This document shows, in pieces, positions 43,514 through 56,158 of a stretch of DNA of 64,000 nt (positions are counted from its first letter, which is position 1; each line of letters begins with the position of its first letter). The stretch lies in the NCBI GenBank assembly GCA_039583875.1, contig CM077149.1, forward strand, positions 24,999,194 to 25,063,193, in the 5' to 3' direction. The notes beneath the pieces are model-generated. The model saw only the letters and a list, made by a program, of their open reading frames with translations. It was not told the origin of the DNA and made no database searches. A program made the position numbers and the translations under genes. The stretch is from Platanthera guangdongensis (taxonomy: Eukaryota > Streptophyta > Magnoliopsida > Asparagales > Orchidaceae).

Positions 43514-46500
43514 TCAATCATTCCAAGTTGATTTATAAAAAAACAGATGGGTTTTCTCATCCAAAGGCTTGGTGAAAATATATGCTCTCTGTTGATCAGT
43601 AGGAATGTGGATCAAGTTAATTTTCTTTTTGTCCACATTATCTCTAATGAAATGATGTCTTATTTCAATATATTTAGTCCTAGAATGGTGAACTGGATTT
43701 TGTGCTATAGCAATAGCACTAGTATTATCACAAAATAAAGTTGAATTATTTAAGTTGACACCATAATCACAGAGTTGGTTTTGTATCCATAGCACTTGTG
43801 AACAGTAACTACCAGCAGCCATGTATTCTGCTTCTGCAGTTGATGTAGACACAGATGTCTGCTTTTTACAAAACCAGGAGACAAGTCTCATACCAAGGAA
43901 CTGGCATGTTCCAGAGGTACTTTTCCTATCCACTCTACATCCAGCATAGTCAGCATCTGAGTATCCAGTTAACTCAAACTCTGACTCTACAGGACACCAG
44001 AGTCCTAGACTAGGGCAACTCTTTATATATCTCAAAATTGTTTTTAGGAAAATAAAGTGAGATTCTTTAGGGCTCACTTGGAACCTAGCACAAAGGCATG
44101 TGGCAAACATTATATCAGGTCTGCTAGCTGTTATGTATAATAGGGATCCAACAATTGCCCAATATTTTTTATGATCCACTGGTTTCCATGCAGCTTCAGA
44201 ATCCACAACAACATTTATAGCCATAGGGGTTTTCATCCCTGAAGTATCACCCATCCCAAACTTTTTGATAAGCTCTTTAGCATACTTAGCTTGGGAGAGG
44301 AAGATACCATCTGGGAGTTGCTTCACTTGGAGACCAAGGAAGTAGGAAAGCTCACCCATGCTACTCATCTCAAATTTTGAATGCATGAGGTCAGCAAACC
44401 TCTTGCACAATTTGGGATCAGTAGACCCAAAAATAATGTCATCCACATATATTTGTCCTAACAAGGTTTGGTCCTTATGATGTCTAGTGAAAAGTGTTTT
44501 ATCTATGGTTCCTCTTGTAAATTCATGCTCTAAAAAAAGCTTGCTAGGGTCTCATACCAAGCTCTTGGAGCTTGCTTTAAACTATAGAGAGCTTTATGCA
44601 ATTTAAAAATAAAAGAGGGTTGAGTTGGAGAGATAAAACCTGGAGATTGTTCTACATAAACCTCTTCTTGAAGTATTCCATTCAGAAATGCACATTTGAC
44701 ATCCATCTGGTAGACCTTGAATCTCTTGTAAGCTGCATAGGCAAGGAATATCCTGATGACCTCTAACCTTGCAACAGGGGCAAAGGTTTGGTCATAGTAT
44801 ATTCCTTCCTCTTGTCTGTAGCCTTGAGCAACAAGCCTAGCCTTGTTCCTCACTATGTTGCCTTGAGCATACAACTTGTTCCTGTAGACCCATTTGGTTC
44901 CAATAACTGGATAATTATGGGGTCTTGGAACCAAATCCCAAACTCTATATCTCTCAAACTGATTGAGTTCCTCTTGCATTGCAATGATCCAGTGGGGATC
45001 TTGCTCTGCCTCATGTATGGTGAGAGGTTCAATTTGAGAGAGAAAACAGACATGCATCAAGTCTTGGTTGAGTTGATGTCTTGTCTGTACACCTACTGAG
45101 ATGTCTCCAATCACTTGAGATCTAGGGTGATCTCCAAGTGTGACAAGATCAGTTGGTGGAGTTGGTTGAGCAACAACTTCAGTATTTAATTCCTCTTGGG
45201 GAATGATACTGGCTGTTGGGGGAAGGTCAGCCACTTCCTCTTGACTTTCCTCATCACTATCTTCAGCATCCTATGGAGTGGGATGGTGTGATACCTCTTG
45301 GGTAAGGTTCAGACCATCCATAGACTCACACAGTGGTGGAACCTGCAAAGATCTTATGGTAGAAATTTCTTTCTCCTTATATGACATGTTAGTCTCATCA
45401 AAAGATACATGAACAGATTCTTCAATTTTAAGAGTTGATTTATTATACACTCTATAAGCTTTACTGATCATGGAGTATCCCAAAAACACTCCTTCATCAG
45501 CTTTAGCTTGAAATTTTGCTATGTATCTCTTGTCATTATTGTGAATGTTGCAAATACAACCAAAGATTTTAAAATAATCTACTTTAGGTTTCTTCCTTTG
45601 AGTAATTCATAGGGAGTCTTGCCCTTCAGTTTATGTATTAAACTTCTATTCAACACATAGTTGGAGGTGTTCACTGCCTCTGCCCAAAAGGATAGAGGAA
45701 GGTGAGCATCTGACAATAATATAGTGGTAGATTCAATAAGGGTTCTATTTTTTCCTTTCAGCTACCCCATTTTGTTGAGGAGTTCTAGGAGCTGAGAAAG
45801 TATGCTTGATCCCTTCACTTTGACGGAACTCTTGCATAAGAAGAGAATAAAACTCTGTCCCATGATCACTTTTGATCAGGGCAATGTGAGTGTTGAACTC
45901 AGTCTGTGTGCATTTGAGAAACTCTGTCAAACACTTAAAGTTATCAGACTTCTTCCTCAGAAAGAAAACCTATGTGAATCTAGAGAAGTCATCTACAACC
46001 ACTAAAGTATAAGATTTCCCTTCTAAGCTTTGTACTGTAATGGTTCTAAAAAGATCCATGTATAACAGATACAAAATCCTAGGTGAATCACTCTTATTAA
46101 GTGACTTGAAACTATTTTTGGTTTGCTTGCCTAATTGACAAGCCCTGCAGAGTCCTTCCTTCTTGTAGGGGCCAGAAGGTAGTCCTCTAACAAGGTTGTC
46201 CTTGGATAGCCTAGCAATGGTTTTAAGGTTTATATGTCCTAATCTCTTATGCCATAGTTCATTAGGTTTACAAATAGAGTTGAACAAGCATATGTCTGCT
46301 TTAGTTGAAAGAAAGTCTACTAAATAGATGTTACCTTTCCTTTTACCTGTCAACACAGTTGTGTTGTCCTCTGATTTGATCTTGCATAAGGATTTGTTGA
46401 AAGTCACTTGGTAGCCTTCATCACATAGTTGACTGATACTGATCAAGTTGTGCTTCAGTTCTTCCACATAGGCTACTTTATTGAATGTGACTGTGCTAAT

Positions 46501-46668
46501 ATGGACTGCACTATATCCTTTTGTTAGTCCAAAGTTTGAATCACCAAATATTACTTTGGGTCAAAGCTTGGCTTTGAAGGATGTGAAATTGTCCATGTTT
46601 CCTGTCATGTGCTTTGAGCACCCACTATCCAGATACCATTGCTGGTTTGATGTTGGATAGGTCTTCAC
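43514..46668 (-). pseudogene. Pol of copia 2, multiply broken
   Basis: The domain order matches copia 1. The protease site [13 protein letters not shown] is near 46600-46640. Stops are seen where copia 1 has Gly (TGA near 46560) and Trp (TAG near 45970, in DDFSRFTW). A frameshift follows [11 protein letters not shown] near 45745. A stop separates 45489-45271 from 45234-44530 ([13 protein letters not shown]). Another break precedes 44464-43514, which retains YVDDIIFGS and RNase H (YSDADYAGC). The last residues differ because the normal stop is lost. Clearly inactive. Confidence 0.92.
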
Positions 46669-46708
46669 CTAGACATAAAACAATTTACTAATTTTTGACC
46701 CAGTTTAC
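46669..46708 (-). other. 40-nt GT...AG interval at the gag/pol junction of copia 2
   Basis: The minus strand begins GTAAACTGGG and ends TTATGTCTAG, between AAG and GTGAAG, with the gag TAG inside. Same length and frame effect as in copia 1 (28616-28655). Confidence 0.4.
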
Positions 46709-48650
46709 CTTGGGCCTACGTTGATAACCTTTGAATTCAGAAATAAAAGACATCTCTGGTTGACTCTTATAGCCTTCAGGATGATATCTCCTAGGAGGTA
46801 TTATCCATTCAGTATAGGGGTTAAACCATTGAGATGTAGAACCTCTAGGATTGAACTTTGATTTGCCTTTGAAAGAGTTCTCAAAACTCTGAGCTCTGTT
46901 CGACGATCTCTGAGGTGAGTTCAACGATCTTAGGTCAGATCGTCGAGCTCCGTTCGATGATCGACTGTGCCAGAGTTCAGGGTTTAGAGATCGTCGACCT
47001 GAGTTCGACGATTTAGCCTGAGATCGTTGATCTCCATTCGACGATCGTCTAGCTCGGTTCGACGATTTCTGTTGAACTTTGTTTTTCTTAGGTAGATCAG
47101 AATTCTTCCTAGCTACCTCCACAACTCCTTTCCCTTTATCAGAGATAACTTTGATTGGGGTTGTTAATACTGCAGTTTGGCTAGATGAGGCACCCAAGCC
47201 CAGTGTATTGTTGAATATTGAGTTCACTGTGATTGTAATGTCCATTAGTTTGATACTTCTCCCATTGAGGGATTCTTCAAACTTCTTGGCCTTTGATAGT
47301 TCACTTTTCAGTAAGGCTATCTGCTCCCTACAACATTCCAACTCCTCAGAGAGTTTGAGGTTTCTGATTTTAAGGTGCTTTGTTCAGATAGTTGATTTCT
47401 GAGAGAAATAATTTCTTTTTTTCAGATTTCAATAGATCTAAACAAAGTGCCTTAAATTCACATTTAAAGTCCTCTGAATTGAAATCAAATGAGTCTATTA
47501 CCTGGTCCTCTTCAGATTGAGTCTCTGATTCTGACTCTGATTCTTCTGCATCATAATATTTTTGAGAGGCATTGATAGCCATCATGCAGAATTCTTTTTC
47601 TTCAGCATCATCTTCATCATCACTTGAGCTGGATGAAGCTTCACATTCTTCTTCTGTCTCACTCCAAGTTTCAGCAACAAACCCCTTCCTGCTGTGTTTG
47701 TTCTTGCTGGAGGAGGGTTTGTCATTTCTGTTCTTCCTGAAGTCTTTTTCTTTTCTTCTTTCTTTCCTGTCCTTTCTATCCTTATACTGATTTTCTGGAC
47801 AGTAAGACACCATGTGGTCTGGTTTCCTGCATCCAAAACAAATAATCTCTTTGTTATTTGATTTGTCATACCTTGGCTTGTCATGCCCTCTGGAAGACGT
47901 TTTCCTGAAATCTTTTCTGGCCATTTTGTAAAATCTTTTGGCCAGTAGGCTTACCAGCTCTTCATTGCCTGTGACTTTGTCTTCAGGCTGATCTTCAATG
48001 GCTCTTCTTCTCTATTCATGATGAGCAGCTCATAAGACTTGAGCTTGCCCAAGAGAGCTTCAGTTGTGATCTCATTTAGGCTTCTGGCATCCTTGATTGG
48101 CCAGATCCTTGAGTCCCAAGTGCTTGGGAAGCACATTAGGATTTTATCATTGAGCTCAGTCAATGAGATCACCTTGTCCAAAGTCTTCAGTTCATTGACT
48201 ATAAGGCTGAGTCTAGTATACATATCTGCTATTGACTCAGCTTCTCCTTTCTTGAAGTTCTCATACTGGGTTATGAGATGAGATCTTCTATCTTTTCTCT
48301 CATCAGCAGATCCTGAGACTATCTCAGATAGCTTGTCCCAGATGTCCTTTGCTGAGTTTGCAGTCAGCTACTTTTTGGAATATTTCATCAGACATAGTCT
48401 GAGCTAAAATGTTCATAGCCTTTGCATCTACAACTTTCCATTTCTTGATTTCTACATCTATTCCTGAAGGAGGTGGAATAGCACTTGTACTTGTATTTCC
48501 TGGGGGTCTTGGACACACTGTCAAAATAGAATTGAAAATGTCTTCATCAATAGAGTTCATGTACAATCTAATCCTTGCCTTCCAAAGTGCAAACTTAGAT
48601 AGATTGCACACTGGAGGTCTGGTGCTAGCATAATCTTTATTTTGGGCCAT
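46688..48650 (-). pseudogene. Gag of copia 2, broken by frameshifts
   Basis: ATG at 48650 (MAQNKDYASTRPPVCNLSKF), a frameshift near 48350, then 48223-47951 (capsid), 47924-47370 (zinc knuckle CFGCRKPDHMVSYC, acidic Ser-rich part) and 47341-46688 (coiled-coil end, Arg/Ser tail encoded by palindromes at 46893-47075). It stops at TAG 46688-46690. It supplies the sense codon used to recognise the nonsense change in copia 1 gag. Confidence 0.9.
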
Positions 48651-48767
48651 GTTCTATGAAGAAATAAATCTAACAACAAACTTAAACAAGCAGATATAAC
48701 TAGAGGGATCTTTGGGTTCAGGTGTTAGCCTGTGTAACCACTAAGGTGTGGTATTTTAACCAACCTC

Positions 48768-48779
48768 CCTCAGATACCA
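48768..48779 (-). other. Primer binding site of copia 2
   Basis: Minus strand TGGTATCTGAGG, one or two changes from the tRNA-iMet site, two bases from the LTR edge. Confidence 0.8.
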
Positions 48780-48781
48780 AT

Positions 48782-50754
48782 TAAAAGTGCAAGTTAGATC
48801 TGATATACTCTAGAGGGGGGGGGGGGGTGAATAGAGTATGGTGCTTGCTAAAAACTTTTTACAACTGTTGTTGTATACCTAAGTGAACAGGGAAGCAAAT
48901 AACATAAAGTAAACACACAACTAACTAATCACAGAGCAATCACAGATCACAGCCAGAAAACAAAAGAAAATAAGCAACCAGAAGGCACAAGGAGCTATAG
49001 TGGTTCCCCAACCAATCTGGGTACATCAACTCTTCTACCACCCTAGGTAGGAATCCACTGCAGGATGAGTTGATCAGGTGTCATGGGCACCAATGAGTTT
49101 TGATCAGGTCCCCAAAAACAAAACCTTCAAGTCTTTTGGAAGGAGACTTGCAACCAGAATAATTTTGAAGGGATTTAAAACTCTGTACAGAAATTGGAGA
49201 GAGGGTGATAGTGTCTTCTCTATCAACAGTCAGAAAGAAGACTTGTGGATTGATGTAGCAGCTTTTGCTCCCCCTGAGACCTTGAATTGGTCAGGAATGC
49301 TGGAGCACTGCTTCAGGGTGATAGACCTTCAATGACCTAGAATGCCTGGACCAGAACTGCTTCAGGAACTTCTTTGACAGATTGTTTGATTGTTGTCCTT
49401 TGAAGTTATCCTGTAAATATAGAGAAGAAGACTCTTGATTGAATTTAGTTGTTGTTCTTCTTCAAAAGTTCTCTGGTCAAGGCTGATTGCAGTCAAGAAC
49501 TTTAGATTTTAGAATGTTTTGTTCTTCTGCAATCTTTTGAGTATATTCTGTACTGTAATTCTTGAACTCTGCTTGATTCTGTTCTCTATCTGTGTCTGTG
49601 TGTGTCCTTCTCTTCCTGACTGAGAAATATTCAAACTTTTTGAATGCCGAGCAGTAATTACAGTCGGCCTTGGAAAGAATCAGCAATCAATGACTTTCCT
49701 AAATGTCCCATGGAAAAACGGCATGTAATCGTCCATAGTCAATGAGCGTTCTAACGGTAACATTCCGAGAAGATCTGACATTAAATATTCAGGAATCAGC
49801 GCCAAGAAACGGGACGAGAACCTTGAAGAAAACCTAATCTGGATTCGTCGAACAAAGAACATAATTCGTCGAGCTGAACTTGTATTTGTCGAGCTGAGCT
49901 TGAGTTCGTCGAACTGAGCTTGATTTCGTCGAGCTGAGCTTGAGTTCGTCAAGCTGAGCTTGATAGAGTTCGTCGACCAGAGAATCTTCATTCATCTAAC
50001 AGACATTCTTCATTCGTCGAGCTAAGAATAAAAATCGTCGACCTGAGAAAAGTTCTGGACTTAGACAAAATATCCTGCATCTGCTGAAATGCTGTGTCGA
50101 CATAAATTGGTGTCGACAGATTGATCTTAGTGTCGACAAAAATCCTCTGGTGTCGACATAAGCTGGTGTCGACTAAAATCCTGGTGTCGACACAACTGGT
50201 GTCGACTGAAATCCTGGTGTCGACAGAAACTGTCTGGTGTCGACACAAACCCTAAGTGTCGACACAGATTATCTGAGTCCAGAAATCGTCGAGTAGAGAT
50301 TATCATTCATCGACCTGAAAAGCTGACTTCGTCGACCTGAGAAGCTGTGAACTTGAGGTCCAAGTTCATCGAGCTCAGAATATAGTTCGACGACCGAAGC
50401 ATGAAGCTGGACTTAGAAAAATTTGAAGTTCTCCTGACTTTGGCTTGATGTAGAAACTGAATTTTCGTAGAACAGAGAACATAGATCGTCGAGCTCAGCA
50501 CTAAGAATTGTCTCACGATCGTCGAGCGCAAAACTCCTTTCGTCGAGCTGAGTTCGACAAACGTCGAACTCATTTTACTTAGCCTTGAAAACTTGAGAGT
50601 CTGGAGTCTCTGAGGGTCTTGTTGAAAGCTGGTCCATCTGGAGTTTAGCCTATGGACTTAACCTAGACTCTAGGACACAAATTGACCCTAACTATACATG
50701 ATGGGTCACATCCTAAGTCAGTGAAACTAGCCCAAATCAACTAGGGATCCAACA
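48782..50754 (-). repeat. 5' LTR of copia 2
   Basis: 1973 bp, partner of 38126-40102 with many scattered substitutions. The GTGTCGACAC array is at 50094-50265 with about ten copies or near-copies; TCGTCGA half-sites flank it at 49845-50040 and 50285-50575. The G run is at about 48816-48828. Confidence 0.95.
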
Positions 50755-50759
50755 GCACG

Positions 50760-51062
50760 TGCATGTGATTGCTTATGCTTCGAGTCAACTGAAAAAGCAT
50801 GAAGTCAACAATCTCATACATGATTTAGAATTGGGTGTAGTGGTGTTCGTCTTGAAGGTTTGGAGACACTATCTATATGGCATCCACTGTGAGATCTTTT
50901 CAGATCACAAAAATTTAAAGTACGTTCATACTCAGAAAGAACTGAACCTGAGACAGCGGAGGTGGCTAGAATTTTTATGTTATTATAAGTTTACATTGAA
51001 CTACCATCCCAGAAAAGCAAATTCCTTAGCTGATGCTTTGAGCAGGAAGTTACCAGAATCTA
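50760..51062 (+). pseudogene. RNase H C-terminal part of element B
   Basis: Continues the frame cut at 38125: [46 protein letters not shown], and [10 protein letters not shown] at the end. Catalytic Glu and two Asp positions are visible, but the first Asp (upstream part) is changed to Asn. Confidence 0.9.
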
Positions 51063-51075
51063 GCCCTGGACCCGA

Positions 51076-52053
51076 TTGATGTGCATGGAATTAGATAGGA
51101 TGCTCGAAGAGATGGAGATCACCCTTGTATATAAAGACCATTCGGAAGGGTATATAGAGTATTTAACTGTGATGATCATCGTATGTGATATTCCGAACCG
51201 AATCCGGGTGGAGCAAGGAAAGGATGCTTCTCTGGCCTCAGTGATCAAGTCAGTTAAAGATGTGACTACTGAAGAGTATTCCCTAAAAGACGACCTTGTT
51301 CATCTCCGTGGCCGGCTTTACATTCCCAAAGGCGGTAAAATTCGTGAAGATATCTTGAGAGAGGCATATTGCCCTCAGTATTCAGTGCACCCTGGGATTG
51401 CCAAGATGTATGCCGACTTGCGGAAGAACATGTATTGGTTTGGAATGAAGAGAGACGTCAGATATTTTGTTACGCACTGCGAGGCCAGTCAAAGGCTGTA
51501 GGAGGAATGCAAGAGCCCCAAAGGATTATTAAAGTCGTTGCCCATCCCCGAGTGGAAGTTCATGGATATCTCCATAGACTTCGTCCACGGGTTGCCTCGC
51601 TCACGCTTAGGGAATGATTTGGTTTGGGTAATAATTGACCGCCTGACAAAGGTAGCAAGGTTTATCCCTATGATGAAAGAGGCTCATATGGATGTTTTGG
51701 TACGCCTCTTTGTGGAGCATTTTGTACGGTACCATACCGTGCCAAAGAAAATTATTTCTGACCGGGATGGTCGTTTTACCTCTAAAGAATGGAAGGTCGT
51801 ACATGCGTATTTGGGTTCACGCCTTACATTCAGCACAACCTTTCATCCTGAGACGGACGGAAAGTCTGAGAGGACCATCAGAACTTTGGAAGATTTATTG
51901 AGACTGTGTGTGTTCGATATAGGAGAGCCGTGGGAAAGGTTCTTACCCCTGGTGGAATTCTCATACAACAACAGTCACCAGGCCAGTATCAGGATGGCAT
52001 CGCATGAAGCCCTATATGAAAGAAGGTGTAGAACCCCCTTGTCATGGGTGTAA
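51076..52053 (+). pseudogene. Integrase of element B
   Basis: Two frames. 51076-51501 has the zinc region YSVHPGIAKMYADLRKNMYW and ends FVTHCEASQRL then a stop, with the usual last cysteine replaced (CEAS rather than CxxC). 51538-52053 has the catalytic core: DISIDFVHGLPRS (Asp), ISDRDGRFTS (Asp), ETDGKSERTIRTLEDLLR (Glu), then SYNNSHQASIRMASHEALY. All three catalytic acids are present. The core ends at a TAA after PLSWV. Confidence 0.9.
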
Positions 52054-52179
52054 GATGAAGACCCGAAGGTTTTGGGAATTAAGTACATCGATGATAGTGA
52101 TGCCGATGTTAGACTAATTCGATACCGCATGCTTGAGGCTCAAAGTCGGTAGGCTAAATATTATAATACAAAACACCGG

Positions 52180-52677
52180 ATGGTAGAATTTCAAGTGGAT
52201 GACAAAGTGTTCCTAAAGATCCGACCGATGCATGGAGTGTCACGGGTATGTTGTTTGAAGAAGCTCAGCCCAAGGTATGTTCGACATTACACTATATTGG
52301 AAATGATTGGCCCTTTGGCCTATCAGTTGGAGTTAGCGCCAGAGCTGGAGAATCTTCATGATGTATTCCATGTGTCGTCACTCTGGAAGGCGCTGTTACG
52401 GCCCGATCAACATATCACCACCGCTGATGGAGCAATAACAACCGATAGATATGTGCGACAAGAGCCAGTGCGGATAGTGGACACCGAGACAAAGATCTTG
52501 CGTCACAAGAGTGTTCCTTTGGTGAAGGTTCTGTGGTCTAATCATGGGAAGAAAGAATTTACTTGGGAGCCGGTGGATTTGATGCGAAAGCACTGCACGG
52601 AGTTGTTTCCTCAAGGTAATTTTAAAAGCATATTTCATTTCATGTCATGCCTTTCTCTCCCCATATCCTTAGCCTGA
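52180..52677 (+). pseudogene. Integrase C-terminal GPY/F-like region and chromodomain of element B
   Basis: The frame has VDDKVFLKIRPMHGV, LSPRYVRHYTILEMIGPLAY (GPY/F-type module), HDVFHVSSLWKAL, and the chromodomain-like end ILRHKSVPLVKVLW...EFTWEPVDLMRKHC. In chromoviruses this domain directs integration to marked chromatin. The W...F.W pattern resembles the Tekay-type chromodomain, which often lacks the full aromatic cage. It is separated from the core by a stop and about 120 bp of degraded linker. Confidence 0.85.
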
Positions 52678-52714
52678 TTTCAGGGATGAAATCTTTTATT
52701 TTGTTTATAGGATT
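52678..52714 (+). other. PPT region of element B
   Basis: Contains 'tttcagggatgaaat', the degraded form of the conserved TTTCGAGGACGAAAT block upstream of the PPT in Tekay elements. A clean purine tract next to the LTR is no longer present. Confidence 0.5.
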
Positions 52715-54640
52715 TGTAACATCTTGATTCGCGCTAGGCCCCTTATGCGCACTTGTAAGTCTTGAGACCTGACTTGGGCTCAAGGTGTGCTGGTAGATAG
52801 GCTTGCACCTAAGTGGGGGAGGAGTGTTTGGACACTATAGCAGGGTGATAGTAGATATCACCCGCTGGTAGAGGAATAGTCAAGGCGTTGAAAGCGTTTA
52901 ATAGATTAAACAATATTGAGTGCTACCGCACGGGTGTAGCGGGATACCACGCGGCGGTAGCGGGGTACCGCGCAGCGTTAGCAGGATACCGCGCAGCGGT
53001 AGCAGGATACTGCATGGCTGTAGCGGGATACCGCACTACGGTAGAGGAATAGCCGAGGCATTGAGAGAATTGAATGTACTGAACGATCCACGAACGATGC
53101 TACCCCACGGCGGTAGCGGGATACCGCGCGGAGGTAGCCGAGCGATCGTCGAACGCCGCAACTGCGCCTGGCGTTAGTGTTACCGCGGGCGATAGGCCTC
53201 TGATTTATTTTGGCAAGGCGCTCGGGAAGAAATCATGAGGCGGTTGGAGGTTATCGCCATGCGATAGAGGTACAGGTGGCGACACCTAAGTGGCCAGTTT
53301 GGGAGGTGGCTTGCGAAAGAAGTCATTCTTGGAGATACTGCCCGACGGTAGCATGCTACCCCGCGGCGGTAGCTCCCTTATCAAAAATCCTAATTCTATT
53401 TTGCCGAACCTATATATAATATTCCTAGTCTTAACCGCCTGTTACTTTCTCTAGATTGTTTTGGGAGAACGACTACGACGGAGACTTTCCTAGAGACAAG
53501 GAATGAAAGAAGGAGAACTAGAGCCAAGTTCGACGCCAACGAGAGAGAGGGAGCCATGCCGCAAAGAAGTGTGACAAGATCCATGTCCCGAAAATTTGGA
53601 AACGCTGGAGATGAGGTGAGCTTCCTACCCTCTCCCTTGGTTCTAGATATCTAGTTATTCCTAGGAGAGATGTCGACTCAAAAGTGTCTTGATTTGTGAT
53701 AAGGTTTCTAGGAAGAGGCCATGCTAGGACTTGTGTCGTAGGATTTAGAGTGTCCAACCATTCCTCACTTCGAATGAAGTTTGTGTACTGGTTTTAGGAA
53801 TAGAATTAGCCATATGAGGGTGAATATGGGAGGAGAAATTCTGGATGTTATTTGGAAAGTTTGGTTGGAGGAAGAAGGCGAACCGATGACGTTCGATCTG
53901 CTTTGAGATGCACGCACAAATCTATTTTCTGCGCGCAGCAGCCTTTGAGGCCGTTTTTAGACATGACCCGGCCAATTTTGGGCTTTTTACGAAATACGAA
54001 AGTCGTAGCCCTTGTAATACCTTTCCAACGAGGGGTTACACAGCTTCACTAGATTCCTGTAGCCTCAAGAATCCCCGATCGAATTTTCTATACAGTAATC
54101 ATTCCTGCATATATAATTCTCGTGGCTGTTTTGTATCGGCTTTGGGTTTGGTAGAGAGATTGTAGTACGTTGATGTTAATGTTTTGTTGAATGTAGTCTA
54201 TAAGTAATTGTGATAAAATATGTTAATGACATTTGTGGGATAGATCCCTAATGAACAAATGGTGTAGTAAAGTGCACTTGATCGAGGTGATTTGGTGGAG
54301 GTTAGTGAACGAATGGATTGACGAGTTGGGATGGTAGGAATGACCTAATTATGTGATTCGATAGGGATGTACTTGATAATGGTAATATAATGAATAATGA
54401 TGAGGTTGACTTTAAGTTTGATGTACATAATTTATGGTTATTGCGATGAACAAAAGGTTGATGGATTTTAGTTGGTAGAACCATATGTACAAGAATAGTT
54501 CGAACTTCATAAAAGAATTGTTACCCGTAATGTTAAAGTCATGTGATCATAGTATACATGTAATTATGATAACCAAATGGTTGGTGAATATGTGTGGTGT
54601 ACCATTTTGTTTATGGTGAACCCTTGGTGTGCTTGGATGC
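52715..54640 (+). repeat. 3' LTR of element B, first part
   Basis: Starts TGTAACATCTTGATTCG and is collinear with 20834-22660. It is cut at 54640 by element 3. The palindrome cluster at 52840-53375 includes a five-unit 21-bp tandem array. No gene. Confidence 0.92.
52939..53043 (+). repeat. Five-unit 21-bp tandem array in element B 3' LTR
   Basis: Exact 21-bp units start at 52939, 52960, 52981, 53002 and 53023, each of the type 'gcgggatacc..gcggcggta'. The 5' LTR has one unit (21059-21079). The four extra units (84 bp) account for nearly all of the 90-bp length difference between the LTRs. Confidence 0.92.
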
Positions 54641-56158
54641 TGATGCATGTAAATCGGCAAGCGCACCGGTCGCACAAGTAATAAAGTTTGGGAATAAATC
54701 CCCGAGTGTCGGTCTCTTGAGGAGTGCAATTAGCATAGAGTGGCAACAGTTCAGAAAATATTGTTATGAGAGTTAGACTTATAAAAAGAGTAAAAAGGGG
54801 ACTTGAGAGATTGTGGTTGTTTGATCTAACAAACTAATTAAAGCTGTGCGGGTCAAAGGCACCGAATCGCCAGGTGAGGTGAGTGTATCGGCCGCGATGC
54901 CGCAACTTCGGTTGGGCGAGTGGCCAAAAATCGAATGGGTGGAAGTCTTCTTGTAGGGAGTGCAATCGGGTGAAACACGGGTATAGAGTGGATGTGGATT
55001 GGGCGAGGCGCATTCACACACACAACTACAAGCATAAGGAAACTACAAACATCCCATTAGACATACAATAGAACATGTAGTTCATTACAATGTTATATCA
55101 TTCCATAATACAGAGGAAGGGGAAGAGGAGTAAACCAAAAGAGAGTGAAGATCCACCGCAGGTCGTGGCCGGAATAGCGAGTTGTCAATCCGCTTCCGGG
55201 CTCAGTCCGAGGAGGCTTCCGGTACCAACGAGCTGTCACCTCGAAGGCCTTTGAGTCCGTTCCCTAGGTTGTCTTCTTCTCCAACTCCAGTGGAGAGCTT
55301 GGAGTTGAGGTCGTCAATGGTCGGGAGCTTCGCCGGAGAGTTTGGAAAGCTTCGGAATAGCTGGCTATGGACTCCCGATGAAGGTGGAGGTGATGGAGCA
55401 GCTGGAGAAGTAAAATGGCGCTTCCCGCGCACTCCTCGATCGCAGAAAATGACGGGCGTTGACCTAAATCGCAGAGCAGGCCCTTAAATACGGAGGCAAC
55501 AAAAGCAGAGCGCATGATCAGTGGCGCACGACCAGTGGTCGTGCACACTTAGGTCGATGATCGTGCGCCATTTCCAATTAAACCTGCAACCTGGATAGAA
55601 ACATCAGCATATATGTGCACGATCAGTGGCGCACGACCGGTGGTCATGCGCACTGAATCCACTGATCGTGCGATTGGCTATGACAGATTTGCAGAAAGCA
55701 AGGGGTAAACACGCACGAGCAGTGGTGCATGACCAGTTATCGTGCGCACTACGGCCAGTGCTCATGCGATTACCCGGGCAAAATTAGGAAAAATGAGAAT
55801 GTAATGCGCACGATCAGTGGCGCATGACCAGTGGTCGTCCGCAGTAATTCCAGTGGTCGTGCGCAGTATTCCTGCATCATCAGGGTCTCCCGAGTGGTTC
55901 CGGAGCATGCACACAAACCCTGCACCAGCAGAAGAGGCAGATAGGCCACCACACGTGCACACCACATTCCCAAGACACGACTAAAGAACAACAAAAACAC
56001 AGAAACAAATAAAGCACACAGAAGCGGGCCTAAAGTGCACTTAATCATGAAATAGGCATGTAAACAAATATATGAAGTTATGTCTCTCAAGTGCAGCGCT
56101 AAGACGATAAAACTGGCTCAAATGAGTACATAAATCAGTGTAAAATTTGGACTCATCA
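54641..56158 (-). repeat. 3' LTR of element 3
   Basis: 1518 bp, plus-strand ends TGATGCATG...GGACTCATCA. It has four clusters of the CACGACCA.TGGTCGTG palindrome at 55505-55870. Short ORFs at 54779-55548 are not supported. Confidence 0.93.

Larger units (their letters stand above)
38126..50754 (-). mobile_element. Copia 2: older SIRE-type Ty1/copia element (12,629 bp)
   Basis: LTRs are 38126-40102 and 48782-50754, with target duplication GCACG at 38121-38125 and 50755-50759. The minus-strand order is PBS, gag, pol, spacer, ORF3, PPT. It is closely related to copia 1 in protein, but the LTRs are about 450 bp longer and different in sequence. Gag, pol and ORF3 all carry frameshifts or stops, and the inner end of the 5' LTR reads TA instead of TG on the plus strand. 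It interrupts the RNase H of element B. Confidence 0.95.
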
